Assembly: GCF_004360225.1 (NCBI RefSeq)
Contig: NZ_SNUA01000003.1
Span: 310,001-374,000, forward strand
Length of the DNA: 64,000 nucleotides
Origin: Alcanivorax sp. 24
GTDB taxonomy: Bacteria > Pseudomonadota > Gammaproteobacteria > Pseudomonadales > Alcanivoracaceae
Direction: 5' to 3'
Position 1 is the first letter of the stretch. Each line of letters starts with the position of its first letter. The notes under the pieces are model-generated. The model was given only the letters and a program-made list of their open reading frames with translations. It made no database searches and was not told the origin of the DNA. Of this stretch, positions 1 to 8,324 are shown piece after piece. Both the position numbers and the translations under genes were made by a program.

Positions 1-374
1 TCCTGGTTCGGGAACACGCCCAGAACCGAGGTGTCTTCCTGCTCAAGATTACCGAGCATGGAACAGCCGGTGCGCATCACATCCATCGGATGGGCGTCCT
101 TGGGAATACGCTCGAGCACTTCCTTGAGAGCCTGGGGCAGACCGCGCAGCGTTTTCAGTTTGGCCTTGTATTCGTCCAGTTGCGCCTGGGTGGGCAGTTC
201 GCCCTTGAGAATCAGGTAAGCCACTTCCTCGAACTGGCAGTGTTCCGCCAGGTCCTTCACGTCATAGCCCCGGTAAGTGAGCCCGGAACCGGATTTGCCC
301 ACGGTGGACAGAGCGGTTTTACCTGCTACCTGGCCTCGCAGGCCGGCGCCCGCCAGTTTCTTGCCTTCTGCCAT
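1..374 (-). CDS. prpC: 2-methylcitrate synthase (N-terminal part, cut by window edge)
   Basis: Condenses propionyl-CoA with oxaloacetate to 2-methylcitrate, the entry step of the methylcitrate cycle in the cytoplasm. About 124 N-terminal residues are visible. They include the citrate-synthase-type segments GLTYRGYDVKDLAEHC and LGNLEQEDTSVLGVFPNQ. The rest lies left of base 1. Two in-frame ATGs exist, at 380 and 374. The AGGAG motif sits about 7 nt before the ATG at 374 but directly against the one at 380, so I use 374. It follows prpB by 67 nt on the same strand and is probably the last visible gene of a regulator-prpB-prpC operon. Confidence 0.93.
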   Translation of the reverse strand, partial: MAEGKKLAGAGLRGQVAGKTALSTVGKSGSGLTYRGYDVKDLAEHCQFEEVAYLILKGELPTQAQLDEYKAKLKTLRGLPQALKEVLERIPKDAHPMDVMRTGCSMLGNLEQEDTSVLGVFPNQ

Positions 375-441
375 TATCATTCTCCTGCTTCAATTCCGGT
401 ATTTACGTCTGCCCTCTCCTCTGCCGGGAGAGGCCTTGTCA

Positions 442-1332
442 TCAGCCCTTGCCCTTGGCGAACAACTCGTCCAGCTTGCGCTCGTAGTCGTGATAGCCGA
501 GGAAATCGTACAGTTCCATACGCGTCTGCATGGTGTCGACCACTTCTTGCTGAGTACCGTTCTCGCGGATTTCGCGATACACCTTCAGCGCCGCCTGGTT
601 CATGGCGCGGAACGCCGACAGCGGATACAGAATCATGCTGGCGCCGGCGTCGGCCAGCTCTTCACGGGTGAACAGCGGCGTGGCACCGAATTCCGTGATA
701 TTGGCCAGCAACGGCGCGCCACCAATACCATCGGCGAAGGCCCGGTAGTCATCCAGAGTGTGCACGGCTTCGGCGAAGATACCGTCGGCCCCGGCTTCCA
801 GACAGGCGCGGGCGCGTTCCACCGCCGCGTCCAGCCCTTCTTTCTGGAACGCGTCGGTACGGGCGATGATGAAGAAATCATCGTCGGTGCGGGCATCGGC
901 GGCGGCCTTGATGCGGTCCACCATTTCTTCCTGGGAGACGATTTCCTTGTTGGGACGATGGCCGCAGCGTTTCTGCGCTACCTGATCTTCCAGGTGCACG
1001 GCGCCGGCGCCGGCACGAATCATTTCCTTGACGGTACGGCCAATGTTGAAGGCCCCGCCCCAGCCGGTGTCGATGTCCACCAGCAGCGGCACTTCGCTGG
1101 CGGCGGAAATCCGGCGAACATCCTCCAGCACGTCGTTCATGGAGGTGATGCCCAGATCCGGCAACCCATAGGAGGCGTTGGCCACGCCACCACCGGACAA
1201 GTAGATCGCCCGGTACCCCACCTGTTCCGCCATCATGGCGCAGTAGGCATTGATCGTGCCCATGATCTGCAGGGGCTTTTCTTCGGCCAGGGCCCGTCGA
1301 AAACGGGCGCCGGCGCTGTTCGGCTGGCTCAT
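442..1332 (-). CDS. prpB: Methylisocitrate lyase
   Basis: Cleaves 2-methylisocitrate to pyruvate and succinate, the last step of the methylcitrate cycle. The protein belongs to the isocitrate lyase/PEP mutase family. Visible hallmarks are [24 protein letters not shown] near the N-terminus, [10 protein letters not shown], and the signature [20 protein letters not shown] that carries the catalytic cysteine. The ATG at 1332 is preceded by GGAG at a 6-nt spacing and gives 296 residues, the usual PrpB length. The upstream ATG at 1338 abuts the Shine-Dalgarno and is less likely. It is transcribed behind the GntR regulator and ahead of prpC, so propionyl-CoA breakdown is the clear context. Confidence 0.96.
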   Translation of the reverse strand: MSQPNSAGARFRRALAEEKPLQIMGTINAYCAMMAEQVGYRAIYLSGGGVANASYGLPDLGITSMNDVLEDVRRISAASEVPLLVDIDTGWGGAFNIGRTVKEMIRAGAGAVHLEDQVAQKRCGHRPNKEIVSQEEMVDRIKAAADARTDDDFFIIARTDAFQKEGLDAAVERARACLEAGADGIFAEAVHTLDDYRAFADGIGGAPLLANITEFGATPLFTREELADAGASMILYPLSAFRAMNQAALKVYREIRENGTQQEVVDTMQTRMELYDFLGYHDYERKLDELFAKGKG

Positions 1333-1377
1333 TGTCATCTCCTGTGTCGGTTCCACCCGGCTCACGGCGCGTGACGC

Positions 1378-2073
1378 TCAGACGGCGTCCGGCTCTCTCC
1401 GCTTCGCCTGCTGTTCGATATTTTCTCTTGCCCGGCTGATATGGCGGCGCATCAGCAGCTCCGCCAGGTCCGCGTCCCGAGCCTCGATCGCCTCGACGAT
1501 ACGGCGATGCTCGTTGAGGGCCTTCTGCGGCCGGTTGGACACGGTACTGAACTGGTAACGGTACATTCGCACCAAGTGATACAGCCCGCCCACCAGCATC
1601 TGGATCAGCGTGGCGTTGTGGCTGCCCTGGATAATGCGGTAATGGAAATCGAGGTCGCCCTCGCGCTGAAAGTACGCGGTGTCCTCGCGCAGGTCCTGCT
1701 GCTGTTCATGCTGACCGAGCAACGCGGTCAGCCCGCGCACTTCCTCATCACTCATGTTCTCGGCGGCAAGGCGCGCGGCCATGCCTTCGAGCGCTTCGCG
1801 CACATAGTAGATTTCGATCAGATCGTCGAAGCTGAGGGAAGTCACGCGGGTGCCCACATGGACCACCCGCTCCAGTAGCTTGCGGGATTCCAGGCGGCGC
1901 AGAGCTTCGCGCAAGGGGCCGCGGCTGACGCCGTAGCGGCTGGCGAGATCGGTTTCACTGACTTTGGTGCCGGGGGCGATCACACCGCGCACGATATCGT
2001 CCTGGAGACGGGCAAACACCCGATCCGCCAGGGTTCTTACGTTATCGTCGAGGGCGTGGGTCATGGCATCCAT
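1378..2073 (-). CDS. GntR-family (FadR/FCD subfamily) regulator of the prp operon
   Basis: About 231 residues. The N-terminal winged helix-turn-helix contains DLASRYGVSRGPLREALRRL, typical of GntR regulators. The C-terminal all-helical FCD domain follows, with the metal/ligand-type residues in DLDFHYRI and the late NEHRRIVEAI motif. It is the first gene of the prp operon, and its 5' end carries a perfect 12-bp palindrome that also occurs 63 bp upstream. The natural inference is autoregulation and control of prpBC by a methylcitrate-type ligand. The start is uncertain: ATG 2073 overlaps the palindrome, ATG 2064 lies three codons inside, and a TTG exists at 2082. None has a good Shine-Dalgarno. 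Confidence 0.88.
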   Translation of the reverse strand: MDAMTHALDDNVRTLADRVFARLQDDIVRGVIAPGTKVSETDLASRYGVSRGPLREALRRLESRKLLERVVHVGTRVTSLSFDDLIEIYYVREALEGMAARLAAENMSDEEVRGLTALLGQHEQQQDLREDTAYFQREGDLDFHYRIIQGSHNATLIQMLVGGLYHLVRMYRYQFSTVSNRPQKALNEHRRIVEAIEARDADLAELLMRRHISRARENIEQQAKRREPDAV

Positions 2074-2083
2074 TGTCGACAAT
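2072..2083. promoter_or_regulatory. Palindromic operator (copy 1) overlapping the GntR start codon
   Basis: Perfect 12-bp palindrome ATTGTCGACAAT covering the start region of the regulator gene. It has the TTGT-N4-ACAA symmetry seen in many FCD-type GntR operators. Binding here would block transcription of the regulator-prpBC operon. The assignment to this regulator is inference from position and symmetry. Confidence 0.72.
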
Positions 2084-2134
2084 TGAAGGATCAGGTGGCG
2101 ACTTTACTCGGCGCCATCCAATCTTTCAATGATT

Positions 2135-2146
2135 ATTGTCGACAAT
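2135..2146. promoter_or_regulatory. Palindromic operator (copy 2) upstream of the prp operon
   Basis: Second exact ATTGTCGACAAT, centred 63 bp from copy 1 (six helical turns), so both sites face the same side of the helix. Here the symmetry extends to AT-N-ATTGTCGACAAT-N-AT. It lies in the roughly 90-bp gap between the lipoprotein stop and the regulator start, where the operon promoter must be. Confidence 0.72.
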
Positions 2147-2161
2147 GATGCCGAGATGGAC

Positions 2162-3931
2162 TCAGAGAGCGCAAGCACTACCCTGATAACGCCATTCCAC
2201 CGAGCCACGGCTTTCCGAGTCCTGGCGTTCCAGATCATTGCTTCCGGCGGCCCGCAGTTGGGCCGGGCGGTAGAGATCACGCCAAGTGCCACGCAGACGT
2301 TCGCTGTAACGGTCAGAGCGATACAAGGTGCGAGGGCCGCTGGTCAGATCCAGGGTGCCGTCAATGCGGGTTCCAAAATGCGGTGTTCCGGTCCGGTTGG
2401 TGGCCCCTGGCGCCAGCAGCAACGCCACTGTCGCGGTGTTGGCGCTGGCGGAGGTGACCAATCCGGCTGGAAGCAGCTCGTCCTCGCAGGTCGCGGCGGC
2501 GTAGGCGGTGCCGTCGTTGGCGATCCGCACCACGAAGGTTTCGGTCTGGTTCTGATCGGCCCGGTTCCGCTCGCGGGCCTGGTTCGGCTCCAACGGCTGG
2601 CAGACGCCACTGCCATCCCGCAAGCACCGCGGATAGTTGCCGTCGCTGCCCAGTTCCCTGGTGGGAATGAAGTCCGAACACTCCGCCGAGTCACTGGCAC
2701 AGGCCCGTTTCAGGGTCACGGCGTAATAGCCGGCGGCACCGCCAAGCCCGTCACCGTTCCCCATCACCGACCCGGTCTGGGTAGCACGAACACTCAGGCC
2801 AATGTTGCCGGCGCCGAGCACGCTGCCTTGGATCCGCCCGGTTTCACCACCACTGGGGGCGGACGGACTGCCCGGCAGATCCAGCGCGAAGTCGGTGACG
2901 AAACCGCCCCCCACCCGCTGATTGATGTAAAGCGCCCGATGCCCCAGCAGACGCCCGCTCAGGGTGGCGTCGGTGGCGGCCGTGCTGTTCAAGAGGCCAA
3001 CCAGGGTTCCCTGTTGGACGGTCAGTCCCGCCGCCAGCGTGGGAACACCTTCCCAGGCCACCAGATCCTCACTGCCTCCGTTGTCCGGATCCCCTTTTTG
3101 CAGCTGTCCCAAACCCAGCACGCGGCCATCGGGCAGCACCAGGGATTCCATGCGCAGCGCGTTCTGGTTGCTGTCGAATGCCTTCGGCTGATCACAGGGG
3201 GCGGCGCCATCCTGACAGGTCTCGAGAACATACTGGCCGGCCCGCGTCGCCGTGTTGGCGTTATCGATCCGGGCCGTCACCGTGGATGGATCCGCCGGGA
3301 AACCGGAAACCGTAGCCTCCGCGGACACCGCATCCAACAACGGCTGCCAGGCGGCGCGGAAAGCGGCATAGTCCGGATAATCAAATTCCAGCGACGGTAC
3401 CAGGGTATCGAAGTTCTCGCTGACCAGCTCATTCACCACTTCCGGCAATTCGAGCCGCGAGGTCGCCGGATCACTGTCCAGCGCCATCAGCAACGCCGTC
3501 CGGTTGCGTACCCGATAGTCGCTGGCGGCGATCCGGCGCGGCGCCTCCACCATATCGGCCAGAGTGAAACGATAATCGCGGGTTGTCAGCCGTTGCGGCA
3601 AATAGGCCTCCCCGAGGGTGACCCAGCGCCCCTTGTAGCGGCGGTCCCCGAGAAAGAAAGCGATGCTTTCAGCGTCCGACGGACACAGGGCCCGGTCCGC
3701 TGGCAACTGCTCGGTCGCGGTATCCAACACATAATAAAGAGAGCTGCCGCACTCATAAGACAGGTTGGTCGCCACGGTGCCCTCCAACGTCACCTGATAC
3801 TCACCACCAGGTTCCAGCAGACACCGCGCCGTGGAGGGGCAGACCCCCACGTCATGCTGGGAATAGCTTTTGCCCCCACCACCGCAGGCCGCCAGGGCCA
3901 GACAGCCGGATATCAACAACAGTTTTTTCAT
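2162..3931 (-). CDS. Large lipoprotein of unknown function
   Basis: 589 residues. The N-terminus, MKKLLLISGCLALAACGG, is a clear lipoprotein signal with the lipobox LAAC (Cys16), so the mature protein should be anchored to a membrane, probably the outer one. I do not recognise a domain. The mature chain has about eight scattered cysteines, many Asp/Ser/Gly-rich stretches, and a C-terminal half in which runs such as SVLGAGNIGLSVRATQTG suggest beta structure. Spaced cysteine pairs (CGSSLYY, CASDSAEC, CLRDGSGVC) would fit disulfides outside the cytoplasm. It starts at ATG 3931 after AAGGAA. It is divergent from pabB and reads towards the prp operon, but no shared function is evident. Confidence 0.8.
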   Translation of the reverse strand: MKKLLLISGCLALAACGGGGKSYSQHDVGVCPSTARCLLEPGGEYQVTLEGTVATNLSYECGSSLYYVLDTATEQLPADRALCPSDAESIAFFLGDRRYKGRWVTLGEAYLPQRLTTRDYRFTLADMVEAPRRIAASDYRVRNRTALLMALDSDPATSRLELPEVVNELVSENFDTLVPSLEFDYPDYAAFRAAWQPLLDAVSAEATVSGFPADPSTVTARIDNANTATRAGQYVLETCQDGAAPCDQPKAFDSNQNALRMESLVLPDGRVLGLGQLQKGDPDNGGSEDLVAWEGVPTLAAGLTVQQGTLVGLLNSTAATDATLSGRLLGHRALYINQRVGGGFVTDFALDLPGSPSAPSGGETGRIQGSVLGAGNIGLSVRATQTGSVMGNGDGLGGAAGYYAVTLKRACASDSAECSDFIPTRELGSDGNYPRCLRDGSGVCQPLEPNQARERNRADQNQTETFVVRIANDGTAYAAATCEDELLPAGLVTSASANTATVALLLAPGATNRTGTPHFGTRIDGTLDLTSGPRTLYRSDRYSERLRGTWRDLYRPAQLRAAGSNDLERQDSESRGSVEWRYQGSACAL

Positions 3932-4027
3932 GCGCGTTTATTCCTTCACCACGGCTCGCCGCCCGGCGCCGGTGGCGCTACACTAGCCGGCCTGTTTTCG
4001 CCGCTCGCGAGCCTTTCCCGACACCTC

Positions 4028-5125
4028 ATGCTTGATAGCGTTCACGTCGTCTTTCGTCAAAATGGCCGTTTGCTGGCCCTCGGACCACCCGATCACACGC
4101 TTTACGCGCGAGACCGCGACGCCCTGAGCGCCCTGCCAGAACGGGTCGCCAGCGCCCTCACCCAGGGTTACCGGTTCGCCTGCGGACTGCTGCCCTATGC
4201 GGCGGGCCTGGCTCTACAGGGCATCGGCGACAGTGATGCGCCGGCGGTGGTGCACCTTTACCGGTCCACGCCGCGGCCGTTCCAGGAGCAGTCCGGCGCC
4301 TTCCGTCTGACCCGGCCGTTCCAGCCACAGCAAACTGCTGATAAGTATGCCTATGCACTGCAAAGGATCAGTTGCTATCTCGTAGCCGGAGATTGCTATC
4401 AGGTAAATTACAGTCAACGTTTCGATGCCCGCTTCCAAGGCGATCCGCTGATCGCCTTCCAGCGGCTGGCGCGTGCGCACCCCGCTCCCCATGCCTGTTT
4501 TTTCCGTGATCGTGGCGAAGCAGTGTTCGGCGTATCGCCGGAGCGCTTCTTGCGGGTGGACGGCCGCGACGTGGTCACCGAGCCGATCAAGGGCTCACGG
4601 CCGCGCGGTAACAATGAAGAGGAAGATCGGCGCCTGGGAGAAGCCCTGCTGGCCAATCCCAAGGACCGTGCCGAGAATCTTATGATCGTCGATCTGTTAC
4701 GCAACGATCTGGGCGCGGTTTGCGAACCGGGCTCGATAACGGTGGACCCGCTGTTCGAGTTACGCCGCTTCAGCAATGTCCAGCATCTGGTCTCCACCGT
4801 GCACGGACGCCTGCGTCCGGAGGTGACGCCCCTGGCCGCGCTGATCAGCGCCTTTCCCGGAGGCAGCATCACCGGCGCGCCGAAGAAACGGGCCATGGAA
4901 ATCATTCAGGAACTGGAACCGGTGCCGCGCGGCCCCTACTGCGGCACGCTGTTCTGGCAGGACGATCAGGGCCGGCTGGACAGCAACATTCTGATCCGCA
5001 CCCTCTACACCCGGGGCAACGCGCTGTACTGCCACGGCGGCGGTGGCATCGTGATCGATTCCACCACCGAGGAAGAGTATCGGGAGAGCCGCTTTAAGGT
5101 GGAAAAACTGATGGCGGTGTTATAG
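4028..5125 (+). CDS. pabB: Aminodeoxychorismate synthase component I (short form)
   Basis: With PabA it converts chorismate and glutamine to 4-amino-4-deoxychorismate for folate. The chorismate-binding domain is complete: CYQVNYSQRF, FGVSPERFLR, PIKGSRPRG, KDRAENLMIVDLLRND, FPGGSITGAPK and the C-terminal YCHGGGGIV. The lysine in PIKG (about residue 188) is the PabB signature, where anthranilate synthase TrpE has PIAG. The protein is only 365 residues against about 450 for E. coli PabB. The missing part is the N-terminal lobe, replaced by a short segment ending YRFACGLLPYAAG. A possible -10 (TACACT, 3979-3984) lies between the divergent lipoprotein and this ATG, which argues against a longer gene. 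Confidence 0.9.
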   Translation: MLDSVHVVFRQNGRLLALGPPDHTLYARDRDALSALPERVASALTQGYRFACGLLPYAAGLALQGIGDSDAPAVVHLYRSTPRPFQEQSGAFRLTRPFQPQQTADKYAYALQRISCYLVAGDCYQVNYSQRFDARFQGDPLIAFQRLARAHPAPHACFFRDRGEAVFGVSPERFLRVDGRDVVTEPIKGSRPRGNNEEEDRRLGEALLANPKDRAENLMIVDLLRNDLGAVCEPGSITVDPLFELRRFSNVQHLVSTVHGRLRPEVTPLAALISAFPGGSITGAPKKRAMEIIQELEPVPRGPYCGTLFWQDDQGRLDSNILIRTLYTRGNALYCHGGGGIVIDSTTEEEYRESRFKVEKLMAVL

Positions 5126-5210
5126 CCCGGCACCAAAGGAATATTGCGGTCCGTCGATCATTGCTGTACCGCGACTCGCCAGCACTCTTACACGCGCCAC
5201 TGAGGCGCTC

Positions 5211-5282
5211 CATTCGCGGCCAAGGCCGCTCCCACGGCGGCTCTGTAGTGCTCTCCGTGGGAAGCGAGCTGGCTCGCGAATG
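5211..5282. repeat. REP-like inverted pair, copy 1
   Basis: Two arms face each other: CATTCGC...TCCCAC (5211-5235) and GTGGGA...GCGAATG (5257-5282). Each arm also contains its own small palindrome, GCGGCCAAGGCCGC on the left and GCGAGCTGGCTCGC on the right, so the inner parts pair within an arm rather than between arms. It belongs to a family of six in this window. It lies between the convergent pabB and dnaQ. Confidence 0.8.
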
Positions 5283-5342
5283 CAGCGCGCGTTCATGCCT
5301 CCAGCCCCCATGGACTACCATGATGCTCTTTCGACTTCGGTA

Positions 5343-6062
5343 TCAGCCCTCTTCGCTCTCCCACAATGTCGGCTGGCCATTTTGCTCCGCCATCGAGCGC
5401 AGCTTGTCCAGATGGCGCTGAAGATCGTCACCACCGGCGGACACCACTCGCAACGAAGGACGATCCGCGCTCAGCCGGCGAATCGCCTCCGCCTGCCGCT
5501 GGCCTCCGCCGCCGCCATCCTGCCCACCCAGGGAAAGGTTGGTCTGGCCACCGGTCATGGCCAGATAAACGTCGGCAAGAATCTCCGAGTCAAGCAGAGC
5601 GCCGTGCAACTCCCGGTGGCCATTGTCCACGTCGTAGCGGCGGCACAACGCGTCCAGGCTGTTCTTCTGCCCGGGGTGCATCTCCCGCGCCAGCCGCAGG
5701 GTATCCAGTACCCGGCAGCGCTGCTCCACCGTACCCCAGCGGGCGCCCAGCAGCTTCAATTCATGATTGATGAAACCGACATCAAAAGGCGCGTTATGGA
5801 TCACCAACTCGGCGCCATCGATGAAATTGACGAATTCCTCGGCCACCTGCGCGAACACCGGCTTGTCGGCCAGGAACTCGAGAGTGATCCCGTGCACCTC
5901 CATCGCCCCTTCGTCGATTTCCCGTTCCGGGTTGATGTACAGATGCAGGTTGTTGCCGGTAATACGGCGATTCATCACCTCCACGCAGCCGATCTCGATG
6001 ATACGGTGTCCGGCGGCGGGCTCCAGGCCAGTGGTTTCGGTATCCAGTACGATCTGTCTCAT
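5343..6062 (-). CDS. dnaQ: DNA polymerase III epsilon subunit (proofreading exonuclease)
   Basis: 3'-5' proofreading exonuclease of the replicase. It carries the DEDDh motifs: D7 and E9 in DTETTG, the Exo II motif HNAPFDVGF, and the Exo [21 protein letters not shown] with catalytic His and Asp. The ~180-residue catalytic domain is followed by a Gly/Gln-rich linker ([14 protein letters not shown]) and a short tail that would bind the polymerase subunit. Its 239 residues match the family. The ATG overlaps the rnhA stop by 4 nt, so the two are translationally coupled. This rnhA-dnaQ pair is the classical arrangement, although here both genes run on one strand. Confidence 0.97.
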   Translation of the reverse strand: MRQIVLDTETTGLEPAAGHRIIEIGCVEVMNRRITGNNLHLYINPEREIDEGAMEVHGITLEFLADKPVFAQVAEEFVNFIDGAELVIHNAPFDVGFINHELKLLGARWGTVEQRCRVLDTLRLAREMHPGQKNSLDALCRRYDVDNGHRELHGALLDSEILADVYLAMTGGQTNLSLGGQDGGGGGQRQAEAIRRLSADRPSLRVVSAGGDDLQRHLDKLRSMAEQNGQPTLWESEEG

Positions 6063-6502
6063 CCGTCCACTCTCATCTGATCAATTCCACGGTTGGCCAG
6101 GCGGTCGGCCCGTTCGTTCTCCGCGTGCCCGCTGTGCCCTCGTACCCAGTGCCACTCCACTTCATGGGGCGCGGCGGCCTGATCCAGGCGTTGCCACAGG
6201 TCAGCGTTCTTCACCGGTTGGCGGGAGGCGGTGCGCCAGCCACGCCGTTTCCAGTTGGCCATCCATTCGGTGATACCCTGACGTACATATTGGGAGTCCG
6301 TGGTCAGCACCACCCGGCAGGGGGACTTCAAGGTTTCCAGAGCGACGATGGCCGCCATCAATTCCATGCGATTATTGGTGGTCAACGGCTCGCCACCGAA
6401 TAATTCCTTTTCGTGCTCGCCATGACGCAACAGCGCCCCCCAGCCTCCCGGGCCCGGATTGCCACGACAGGCGCCGTCGGTAAAAATTTCCACTGTCTTC
6501 AA
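6059..6502 (-). CDS. rnhA: Ribonuclease HI
   Basis: Degrades the RNA strand of RNA-DNA hybrids such as R-loops and primers. The catalytic residues are visible: D9 in [15 protein letters not shown]47 in NRMELMA, D69 in TTDSQYV, and the late His/Asp in [15 protein letters not shown]. Length is 147 residues, close to E. coli (155). It sits between an upstream methyltransferase gene and dnaQ on the same strand, as in many gammaproteobacteria, and overlaps dnaQ by 4 nt. Confidence 0.97.
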   Translation of the reverse strand: MKTVEIFTDGACRGNPGPGGWGALLRHGEHEKELFGGEPLTTNNRMELMAAIVALETLKSPCRVVLTTDSQYVRQGITEWMANWKRRGWRTASRQPVKNADLWQRLDQAAAPHEVEWHWVRGHSGHAENERADRLANRGIDQMRVDG

Positions 6503-6543
6503 GAACCACTCCAGTCACTTTCGATGATCATTCCGCATTGCGC

Positions 6544-7326
6544 TCATTCCACGTTACGTTGCCAGCGGGCCAACGGCACGGAGATGACCGTCGGATGTGA
6601 TGGCTCGCCCCGCCGGAACGACGGCGCCAGAGGCCGTACCATGGCGGCGCGCTTGCGCGCCACCAGCAAATAACTGGCACCGTGACGCCACCACAGGCGC
6701 CGCCCCAGCCATTCCAGCCAGGACAACCTGCGGCGGCCGCGCTCACCCAACGGCAGATTATGAAAGCCGCTGGCCAGTCCTTCCACTTCAAACCCCAACA
6801 CCTGCAGCCAATCACTGACCCGATAAGGGGTGAAATAACGGCCGACCCAGCCGGGCCGGCGGTTGGCACCAGGCCGGAACCAGCGCGCCAGACCCAACAG
6901 ACTGACCGGTTGAAACGACACCACCGCGATCATGCCACCCGGCGCCACGCAACCGGCCGCCTCCCGCAGCACCTGGTGCGGCTCGTTCTGAAACTCCAGG
7001 CCATGGTGCAGCAACAACACATCCACGCTGTTCTTGGCTATCGGCAGCGCCCTGGCCTGAGCCTGCACCTGACCGCCGCCCAGCTTCGGCGGCGTAACGT
7101 TGCAGCACCAAGGAATACGAATACCTTCCAGCATATGGCGACATGCGCTGGAGCCCACCGATACCGCCCGCTGCCCCACCAGTCTGGGCAGCCAGTCGGC
7201 GAGCAGCTCGCGTTCCTCGTTCAGCAACGCGCGGCCGGCGTCGCTGTCGAGCCAGCGATCAAAGCGGTGCGGCATATCCTGGGGGTGGCGCCGGTAGGGG
7301 CCGCGGGGCAAAGGGGGCAACTGCAT
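6544..7326 (-). CDS. SAM-dependent methyltransferase, YafS-like
   Basis: About 260 residues of a class I (Rossmann-type) methyltransferase. Motif I is atypical, VSVGSSACRHMLEG rather than a glycine-rich ExGxGxG. Further on come LPIAKNSVDVLLLHHGLEFQNEPHQVLREA (motifs II and post-II) and VAPGGMIAVVSFQPVSLLGL. The substrate is unknown. It is the counterpart of E. coli YafS, which lies between gloB and rnhA in the same order. I start at ATG 7326, with GGAG 10 nt upstream, rather than at 7401. The longer start would place 25 poorly conserved residues in the short divergent promoter region shared with gloB. Confidence 0.82.
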   Translation of the reverse strand: MQLPPLPRGPYRRHPQDMPHRFDRWLDSDAGRALLNEERELLADWLPRLVGQRAVSVGSSACRHMLEGIRIPWCCNVTPPKLGGGQVQAQARALPIAKNSVDVLLLHHGLEFQNEPHQVLREAAGCVAPGGMIAVVSFQPVSLLGLARWFRPGANRRPGWVGRYFTPYRVSDWLQVLGFEVEGLASGFHNLPLGERGRRRLSWLEWLGRRLWWRHGASYLLVARKRAAMVRPLAPSFRRGEPSHPTVISVPLARWQRNVE

Positions 7327-7431
7327 CCGTGACGCTCTCCGTGGTAGGCTTGACTCCGTGACAGGCTTAACGTGGATGTTCGGTATCAGTTCCAGCGCCA
7401 AGTATCAGCGCCAAAACAAGGGTAGCACGAC

Positions 7432-8205
7432 ATGCTTCAGACCCCTACGGCGATTCCCGCCTTCCAGGACAATTACATATGGGCCCTCCGCCGTGACCAT
7501 CACTGCGTGGTGGTTGATCCTGGCGACGCCGCCCCGGTTGAGGCCTGGTTACGCGAACAGGGCCTGATTCTTACCGGCATTCTTATCACCCACCACCATC
7601 CCGACCATGTCGGCGGCGTTCAAGCCTTGCTGGAACACCGGGAGATCCCGGTCCATGGTCCGGCCCGGGAAACCATTCCCGGCCTTACCCACCCCCTCAA
7701 TGACGGCGACCGGGTGAAACTGGCGGACCTGGATCTGGAGCTGGAAGTACTGGACGTGCCTGGCCACACCCTGGGCCACATCGCCTACCATGCCCGTCAG
7801 CCGGGCTGGCTGTTCTGCGGCGACACGCTGTTCGCCGGAGGCTGCGGGCGGCTGTTCGAAGGCACCCCGGAACAAATGCATCATTCGCTGTCCCGGCTGG
7901 CCGCGCTGCCGGAGGGCACCCAGGTCTTTTGTGCCCACGAATACACCCTGGCCAATCTCACCTTCGCCGCCAAGGTGACCCCCGAGGACCCCGACGTCCG
8001 CACGCGCCTGAACGACGTCAAGGCCCTGCGCGATGCCGGGCGCATCACCCTGCCCTCCACCATCGCCATGGAGCGCCGTACCAACCCGTTCCTGCGCGCC
8101 ACCGAGCCAGCTCTGCGCCAGTCCTGTGAGCGCCACTTCGAGGCGCCGCTGGATACTCCGGTGGACAGTTTTGCCGCCCTGCGGCGCTGGAAGGACAGCG
8201 GCTGA
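7432..8205 (+). CDS. gloB: Hydroxyacylglutathione hydrolase (glyoxalase II)
   Basis: Hydrolyses S-lactoylglutathione to lactate and glutathione, completing methylglyoxal detoxification. It is a metallo-beta-lactamase fold with the zinc motif THHHPDH (H54, H56, D58, H59), the bridging region PGHTLGHIAYH and GDTLFAGGCGRLFEG, and the C-terminal substrate region FCAHEYTLANLTFA. Its 257 residues match the family. It is divergent from the methyltransferase gene, with mltD downstream, which reproduces the E. coli neighbourhood. Confidence 0.96.
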   Translation: MLQTPTAIPAFQDNYIWALRRDHHCVVVDPGDAAPVEAWLREQGLILTGILITHHHPDHVGGVQALLEHREIPVHGPARETIPGLTHPLNDGDRVKLADLDLELEVLDVPGHTLGHIAYHARQPGWLFCGDTLFAGGCGRLFEGTPEQMHHSLSRLAALPEGTQVFCAHEYTLANLTFAAKVTPEDPDVRTRLNDVKALRDAGRITLPSTIAMERRTNPFLRATEPALRQSCERHFEAPLDTPVDSFAALRRWKDSG

Positions 8206-8324
8206 TCGCGGGGCGGGCGCCCGGCACCGGGCGTCCGCCCCTCCCCGCACCACCATATTTAACCTTGCCGTAACCTTTCCCGCTCCCTAGAATTCACCGG
8301 AATTTCAATAGCCATATAATTGAC

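Noticed and set aside
2129-5125. A 998-residue open frame on the plus strand
   Set aside because: Only its last 365 codons are pabB. The earlier part is antisense to the lipoprotein gene and reads as Gly/Arg/Gln-rich text with no start signal.
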